From an uncultured Eggerthellaceae bacterium (GTDB lineage Bacteria > Actinomycetota > Coriobacteriia > Coriobacteriales > Eggerthellaceae), in assembly GCA_902497215.1 (NCBI GenBank), contig CABVEH010000063.1:1-6696 (forward strand): 6,696 nt of DNA, written 5' to 3'. The translations under genes and the position numbers were made by a program. Within the stretch, counting starts at the first letter, position 1; every line of letters starts with the position of its first letter. The notes under the pieces are model-generated. The model was not told where the DNA came from, did not search any database, and saw only the letters and a program-made list of their open reading frames with translations. Shown one piece after another: positions 5,014-6,696 of this stretch.

Positions 5014-5638
5014 GGAGCGCCACCCCCATCATGGCGAGCGCCTCCGCGTCGCACTCGGGGCACCAGAGCGCCCCTTGAGGGTCGCGGAGCTGCTTCAGAT
5101 CGCATCCCGCATGGCTGCACAGAACCCCCGTGCGCTCCCATCCCTCCGGAAGGGGCGGCGGCGCGGCCTTCGCCGCAGCCGCGCCCGTCCCTGACGGCGC
5201 AGTGGGATGGGAACCCTCTTCTTCGGTAGAAGAAGGGTTCCCATCCACTCCTACTCCTATCCTCTCCTTTCCTATTGATTCAGGGTTCCCATGCGGCTTC
5301 CCGTCTCGCTTCCCGCGTGGTTTCCCACGTGGGTTCTCACGTGAGATTCCATGTGGGGAAGGCTTGGCGTCCCGTGTGGTTTCCCGCTTGGGTTCCCGCG
5401 TGGGATTCCGCTTGGAATTCGACCTGGACTTCCGCACCGACGCGTCGATGTTGGGGGCCATGAGGCCCCACACGATGCCCAGCATCGGGTCTTCGAACGT
5501 GGGCTGCTTGCCTTCGAAGGCGTAGGCCCTTATGGCGTCCGAGAGCGCGAGGCGCTGACCGTCCGGGAGGGCTTTCAATGTGTCGTGGTAGCTGCGGTGG
5601 AACGCGAAGCTGGCCACTTCCATGTCGTTTGCTTCCAT
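5006..5638 (-). CDS. DUF6291-type phage protein with repetitive basic linker and C-terminal zinc ribbon
   Basis: The protein has 210 residues in three parts. Residues about 11-70 match the DUF6291 pattern seen in phage replication regions: FAFHRSYHDTLKALPDGQRL, then AIRAYAFEGKQPTF, then a segment ending APNIDASVRKSR. Residues 67-119 are a low-complexity Arg/Lys/Pro/Gly linker of four-residue units (TREP, KRET, then PRGK, DGKP), encoded by a 12-bp DNA repeat. ESIGKERIGVG (120-130) follows. Residues 174-196 form a zinc ribbon, C174-x4-C179-x13-C193-x2-C196. The start ATG has TAGGGG 6 to 7 bases upstream; an in-frame ATG at codon 6 is an alternative. The end overlaps the HNH gene by 8 bases. The biochemical function of DUF6291 is not established as far as I know. 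A role as replication organiser is inferred from position, the DNA-binding look of the linker and ribbon, and the internal repeats. Confidence 0.85.
   Translation of the reverse strand: MEANDMEVASFAFHRSYHDTLKALPDGQRLALSDAIRAYAFEGKQPTFEDPMLGIVWGLMAPNIDASVRKSRSNSKRNPTREPKRETTRDAKPSPHGISRENPRGKPRGKRDGKPHGNPESIGKERIGVGVDGNPSSTEEEGSHPTAPSGTGAAAAKAAPPPLPEGWERTGVLCSHAGCDLKQLRDPQGALWCPECDAEALAMMGVALHG
5205..5246. repeat. Strong inverted repeat (hairpin) inside the DUF6291-type gene
   Basis: The arm ggatgggaaccc at 5205-5216 is a perfect inverted match to 5235-5246. The stem continues inward with tcttct (5217-5222) pairing to agaaga (5228-5233), leaving one bulged base at 5234 and a five-base loop tcggt (5223-5227). 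This gives 18 base pairs, and flanking bases could add a few more. The right arm contains ggttcccat at 5236, exactly 48 bases (four units) from the first tandem repeat and in phase with it, so the hairpin looks built from a repeat copy and an inverted copy. It lies within the coding sequence (residues about 131-145), so a normal terminator role is unlikely. A role in replication priming or mRNA structure is possible. Confidence 0.75.
5284..5438. repeat. 12-bp tandem repeat array, iteron-like, inside the DUF6291-type gene
   Basis: About thirteen degenerate units with consensus ggttcccgcgtg (plus strand) follow one another. Clear copies start at 5284, 5296, 5308, 5320, 5332 and 5344, and after an 11-base spacer at 5367, 5379, 5391, 5403, 5415 (weak) and 5427. 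The cleanest are 5308-5319, 5320-5331, 5379-5390 and 5391-5402. The spacer at 5356-5366 puts the second half one base out of phase. The reading frame continues unbroken, so the same DNA motif encodes (T/K)RE(P/T) in one half and PRG(K/N) in the other. Arrays like this within an initiator gene are known from lambdoid origins (iterons in gene O). The origin role here is inference; the repeat itself is directly visible. Confidence 0.8.
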
Positions 5639-5646
5639 GGCCGCCC

Positions 5647-6546
5647 CTAGAACTCGATGTCGTGGTCGGCCAGCTCGAACTGTTCCGGCTCGGCTCCGAC
5701 CTGCTCGTGGTCGGCTATGTTGTCCTCCAGAAAGCCCCGAAGCCGCGCCACGTCCTCGGCGCTGTACTCGTTGGGGGCCTTGGCGCTGCCGTCGTCGCGG
5801 CAGATGTGCGCCTGCATCCAGGACACTATGCCCTCCTCTCTCGTGCCCATCTCCATCGCGGCCTGCTTCAGGGCCGCCACGTCGTCCCAGAGGGCCTTCT
5901 TCGGGTCCTCTGCGGGTTCGGGCTCGTCGGGGACGTCCTCCACCTCGTAGGGGACCTCCTGGACGTCGCAGACGCCCTCCATTTCGGCGGCTTCGTACAG
6001 GCCGCCCAAATCCTCAGGGAAGGCTTCGCGCAGGGCGTGGGTTATGGCCACCTTGCGAATCATGGTCGCGGGCTTGCCGGTCTGGGGGTTCCAGTTGCCC
6101 TTGCCCGTGCTGTACTCGGCGAGGCTCACCTCGTCGTACATCGGCTCCGCGTAGCCCTCGATGAACACCTTGCACCAGCCGCCCACGAGCTGCTCGCCGG
6201 GCATGAGCATCGAGCCTTCGCGGCGGTGCAGCTTGCCGTCGGTGCCTATGAGCGTGATGCCCGCGCGGTAGCCCTTGAAACGCTTGTTGCGGAAGGCGCG
6301 CTTGGTGAACGCCTCCTTGCCGGTGATGATGGTGGCGGGGGAGCTTCCGTACTTGACGATGTAGGCGTCGCGGGTGAAGGGGTTCAGGCGCTGCGCCTGG
6401 CAGAGGCGCATGAAGGTCTTTATCTCCTGGGAGGTCACGTTGTCGGCCACCTGCCCGCTCGCCCCCAGCAGGTCGCGCACGTCGTCCTCCGTGACCTGGA
6501 TGTCCTGCCCGTTGTCCAGGGCGTACTTGACGATCTCGCTAGCCAT
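5647..6546 (-). CDS. bet: Phage recombination protein Bet (Red-beta/RecT-like single-strand annealing protein)
   Basis: This 299-residue protein should bind single-stranded DNA in the cytoplasm and anneal complementary strands during phage recombination and replication. The family core spans about residues 40-190. It includes LCQAQRLNPFTRDAYIVKY (48-66), ATIITGKEAFTKRA (71-84), and TMIRKVAITHALREAFPEDL (161-180) followed by GGLYEAAEM. These blocks (NPF, then KEAF..RA, then P.TMI.K.A..HALR.AFPE) are the recognised signature of the Bet family. Residues about 195-215 form an acidic, proline-rich linker, and a helical C-terminal segment follows. The last residues, ADHDIEF, resemble the acidic tip of bacterial SSB. 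The ATG start overlaps the preceding gene by 8 bases; GGGGGT about 8 bases upstream may serve as ribosome binding site. An 8-base gap separates it from the next gene. No exonuclease partner is visible in the window. Family assignment is firm; the tail interpretation is inference. Confidence 0.95.
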   Translation of the reverse strand: MASEIVKYALDNGQDIQVTEDDVRDLLGASGQVADNVTSQEIKTFMRLCQAQRLNPFTRDAYIVKYGSSPATIITGKEAFTKRAFRNKRFKGYRAGITLIGTDGKLHRREGSMLMPGEQLVGGWCKVFIEGYAEPMYDEVSLAEYSTGKGNWNPQTGKPATMIRKVAITHALREAFPEDLGGLYEAAEMEGVCDVQEVPYEVEDVPDEPEPAEDPKKALWDDVAALKQAAMEMGTREEGIVSWMQAHICRDDGSAKAPNEYSAEDVARLRGFLEDNIADHEQVGAEPEQFELADHDIEF

Positions 6547-6696
6547 GGCATACCCCCGTGCACTTGATGGTGGCCCCGGTGACGCCCATGGCCTTCAAGG
6601 TGCTGCCCACGCGCTGCGCGAACTCGCGCGAGCCCTCGAAGTCCATCGACAGGTGCCAGCTGAACGCCTCGGCCTCGCTCCTGTCGGCGGTGATGG
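6539..6696 (-). CDS. Hypothetical phage protein, C-terminal 51 residues (5' end outside window)
   Basis: An open frame enters from the right edge and ends at a TAG at 6541-6539. The visible part reads ITADRSEAEAFSWHLSMDFE, then GSREFAQRVGSTLKAMGVTG, and ends ATIKCTGVCHG. I do not recognise the family. The fragment looks like a small mixed alpha/beta domain (helix around GSREFAQRVGSTLKAMG, then a strand ATIKCTG) and has two cysteines near the end. Its stop codon lies inside the start of the Bet gene, with an 8-base overlap, so the two are probably translated together and belong to one operon. A partner exonuclease for Bet is sometimes encoded next door, but nothing in these 51 residues shows nuclease motifs. 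Coding status rests on the open frame and the typical overlap; function is unknown. Confidence 0.65.
   Translation of the reverse strand, partial: ITADRSEAEAFSWHLSMDFEGSREFAQRVGSTLKAMGVTGATIKCTGVCHG

Noticed and set aside
5097..5244. Internal ATG at 5244 preceded by a purine-rich, Shine-Dalgarno-like tract, giving a roughly 49-residue frame
   Set aside because: The frame is out of register with the DUF6291-type gene, very Arg-rich, and without any family resemblance. The purine tract is explained by the coding of GKERIG. I keep only the tract as a minor observation.
5205..5246. Rho-independent terminator
   Set aside because: The hairpin is in the middle of a gene and no T-run follows it on the coding strand.
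5284..5438. CRISPR array
   Set aside because: The repeats are only 12 bp, follow each other without unique spacers, and lie inside an intact coding frame.
5578..6567. A 329-residue plus-strand open frame opposite bet
   Set aside because: It is antisense to a securely identified Bet gene, is Leu/Val/His-rich, and has no recognisable domain; a composition artefact.
1..6696. Promoters, tRNA genes, insertion sequences or attachment sites
   Set aside because: Genes are packed with gaps of at most about 12 bases. I saw no convincing -35/-10 pair, tRNA-like cloverleaf, transposase or terminal inverted repeats. A promoter is likely outside the window, upstream of 6696.

Overview
The window is a compact block of phage (or prophage) early and replication genes. 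All genes are on the minus strand, so transcription runs from high to low coordinates. The sequence is GC-rich, uses several GTG starts, and almost every gene overlaps or abuts the next by 1 to 16 bases. That packing, a Bet annealase, a DUF6291-type protein, a helicase-methyltransferase and strings of small Cys-rich proteins point to a temperate siphovirus-like genome of a high-GC host. A Coriobacteriia or other actinobacterial gut host is my best guess from the style of the small proteins; this is inference, not proof.

Layout in transcription order. 6696-6539: the end of an unrecognised gene. 6546-5647: a Bet/Red-beta single-strand annealing protein with an acidic C-terminus that looks like an SSB tip. 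5638-5006: a DUF6291-type N-terminal domain, a basic repetitive linker and a C-terminal zinc ribbon; the DNA of the linker carries a 12-bp tandem repeat and a strong hairpin. 5013-4660: an HNH-type zinc nuclease. 4663-2159: a large fusion of an SF2 (SNF2-like) helicase with an adenine-N6/cytosine-N4 DNA methyltransferase. 2174-1905: a small Cys4 protein. 1912-1676: a small protein starting MSNYPDG. 1663-1043: a DUF4406 (nucleoside deoxyribosyltransferase-like) domain fused to a MazG-like pyrophosphohydrolase. 1053-262: an unrecognised protein with two SH3-like beta segments. 262-71: a small zinc ribbon. 71-24: a possible 15-residue micro-ORF. 37-1: the start of a further gene.

How they may work together: Bet supplies strand annealing for recombination or replication. 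The DUF6291-type gene lies where phages often keep replication-organiser genes and may hold a cis-acting origin in its repeats. The helicase-methyltransferase probably modifies phage DNA, and the overlapping HNH gene may act with it. The DUF4406-MazG fusion probably acts on nucleotides. Translation appears strongly coupled along the operon. I see no promoter, terminator, tRNA, CRISPR array or insertion sequence, and no gene-free stretch longer than about 12 bases.
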